NCBI RefSeq assembly: GCF_022627955.1
Contig: NZ_JABXGD010000010.1
Location: forward strand, 1 to 64,000
Direction: 5' to 3'
DNA from: Microbacterium sp. C5A9
GTDB taxonomy: Bacteria > Actinomycetota > Actinomycetes > Actinomycetales > Microbacteriaceae
Length of the DNA stretch: 64,000 nucleotides
Position numbers and translations under genes: made by a program. Numbering within the stretch: position 1 is the stretch's first letter; each line of letters begins with the position of its first letter. Of the stretch, positions 63,069-64,000 are shown in pieces. The notes under the pieces were generated by a model. The model was not told the DNA's origin, did not search any database, and worked only from the letters and a program-made list of their open reading frames with translations.

Positions 63069-63686
63069 ATGTCCCGAGATCTGAAGTTCGACGCGAACGC
63101 GCGATACGGTGCTGCCCTGGTCGGGGTGTTGTTCGCCGGTTATCTGAGCGTCGCGACGGACTACAGCGCCTTCGTCCAGGCAGCGAACTATGCCGGCGTC
63201 CTGGGCACCGACATTCCCGCCGTCGATCTCTTCGAGTTCCTGCTCACACTCGGACTCTTCGTCACAGCCTTCTCGATGTTCCCGGCATCGGCTGCGCGAC
63301 GGCTGTCGGCAGTCACGCTCACCTGTGTGGTCCTCTTCCTCTGGGCGACCATCGGAATCGAAAGGGGCGTCGGGAACGTCCTCGAACCGGTTCAGCTCTG
63401 GGTCTTCGTGCTCGATCAAGGCATGATCACGCTACTGGTGGCCCTCGGAGGGTGGCTGATCGTGAGGGAGCGGGGATACGCCGCGTACGCGGTGCTGCTG
63501 CTGATCGTCGTCCCACCGATCATCAGTCGAGCGCTCATCGACAGTTCCGTCACGTCCGGCGCCTTCACCTTGGCCAAGATCGCCGCCGTGATCGTGTTGG
63601 GTATCGGTGGCGCTTGGCTTGCAGCCATGATCGACCGCTCGGTGGGTGCTCGCCGCAGGGCTCGGAAGACGATCGCGGATCAGTGA
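63069..63686 (+). CDS. Integral membrane protein, function unknown
   Basis: A 205-aa protein with about six hydrophobic segments (YGAALVGVLFAGYLSVATDY, FEFLLTLGLFVTAFSMFP, LTCVVLFLWATIGIERGV, MITLLVALGGWLIVRERGY) and a basic C-terminus. No family recognised. A TAGGGT box (63057-63062) six bases before the ATG suggests a leaderless mRNA. Confidence 0.75.
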   Translation: MSRDLKFDANARYGAALVGVLFAGYLSVATDYSAFVQAANYAGVLGTDIPAVDLFEFLLTLGLFVTAFSMFPASAARRLSAVTLTCVVLFLWATIGIERGVGNVLEPVQLWVFVLDQGMITLLVALGGWLIVRERGYAAYAVLLLIVVPPIISRALIDSSVTSGAFTLAKIAAVIVLGIGGAWLAAMIDRSVGARRRARKTIADQ

Positions 63687-63745
63687 TTCTGGCGCGGGCC
63701 TCGGCACGGGGGCACGGGGGAGAGCGCACCGAGTCGGTTCGTCGT

Positions 63746-64000
63746 CTACGCAGACGCCCGGAGCGCGATCCAGGCGGCGGCGCGGTCGTCCGCGCTCGAC
63801 ATCGACAGCCCGCTCAGCTGCTCGATCCGCTGCACGCGCGCGGTCAGCGTCTGCCGATGGATCCCGAGGCGTGTCGCCGCCGTCCCCCACGCGCCGTTCT
63901 CCGCCAGGAAGCACCTCAGGGTCTCGATCAGATCGGCCTCATGCAGCGGCTCGAGCAGGGATGTCAGCCGGCGTGAGTCTGCGGGGGAGAGTCTGTCGAG
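63746..64000 (-). CDS. PucR-family transcriptional regulator, C-terminal end (partial)
   Basis: The last 84 residues of a minus-strand gene whose 5' part lies beyond the window. They match the C-terminal PucR/CdaR helix-turn-helix: LLEPLHEADLIETLRCFLAE, NGAWGTAATRLGIHRQTLTA, RVQRIEQLSGLSMSSADDRA, ending in WIALRASA. Such regulators control purine or other catabolic genes, but nothing here tells the target. Confidence 0.85.
   Translation of the reverse strand, partial: LDRLSPADSRRLTSLLEPLHEADLIETLRCFLAENGAWGTAATRLGIHRQTLTARVQRIEQLSGLSMSSADDRAAAWIALRASA

Overview
The window is high-GC actinobacterial chromosome. Gene content (two-repeat ClpC, RadA, cydABDC, UDP-galactose genes, actinobacterial NAGS), lipobox lipoproteins and many starts placed 6-8 nt after a TAnnnT -10 box (leaderless mRNAs) fit Microbacteriaceae, most likely Microbacterium. 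That genus call is inference from gene style; there is no marker gene beyond the end of a 5S rRNA.

Layout. 1-250: 3' end of 5S rRNA and two terminators. 255-4772: gal operon (galT-galK-galE, minus strand) with a divergent LacI repressor and a near-perfect LacI operator on the galT start. 4775-23079: a large carbohydrate locus of polysaccharide-utilisation type: DeoR/LacI hybrid regulator, heparinase II/III-like lyase, DUF2264 protein, ABC sugar importer, DUF624 protein, 2-hydroxyacid dehydrogenase, an acyltransferase fused to a large helical domain, Gfo/Idh/MocA dehydrogenase, DUF993 aldolase-like protein, two xylose-isomerase-like TIM barrels, LacI regulator and glycerate kinase. The set suggests uptake and breakdown of an acidic or modified glycan to pyruvate/glycerate; the substrate is not identifiable. 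23232-31805: pgm, pheA, molybdenum-cofactor genes, a DUF559-type protein bracketed by 54-bp palindromes, a flavin monooxygenase, HSP20 with a MerR/HspR-like regulator. 31855-43359: Na+/H+ antiporter, dicarboxylate symporter, paired DUF2975-like membrane proteins with an XRE regulator, clpC, NAGS, a candidate small RNA with three C-rich hairpin loops, SseB-like gene, radA. 43460-50053: a Cys-containing HTH regulator and the cytochrome bd operon cydA-cydB-cydD-cydC. 50213-51244: an uncharacterised possible 2-oxoglutarate oxygenase and tRNA-Ser(CGA).

Behind tRNA-Ser lies an accessory island (about 51.3 to 61.2 kb, perhaps further). It holds an SDP-type (sporulation-delaying-protein-like) antimicrobial peptide operon, sdpC-sdpA-sdpB plus a DUF1648 immunity-like protein, with a divergent CPBP protease and a small lipoprotein. 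Next to it is a candidate signalling cassette: TetR regulator, AvrD-family enzyme, a butyrolactone-receptor-like ligand-binding protein lacking a DNA-binding domain, and an SDR reductase. A tandem-winged-helix regulator follows. The same element, TACACG-N7-GTAACG, sits in the promoters of the sdp operon, avrD and the region before the tandem regulator. This suggests one regulon: a diffusible-signal-controlled peptide toxin, the most interesting unit here. The host-typical hexamer GGATGC/GCATCC is about four times rarer in the island by eye count, supporting horizontal acquisition.

The right end holds a Tat-exported phospholipase C-like phosphoesterase, a membrane protein and the C-terminal end of a PucR-family regulator cut by the window edge.
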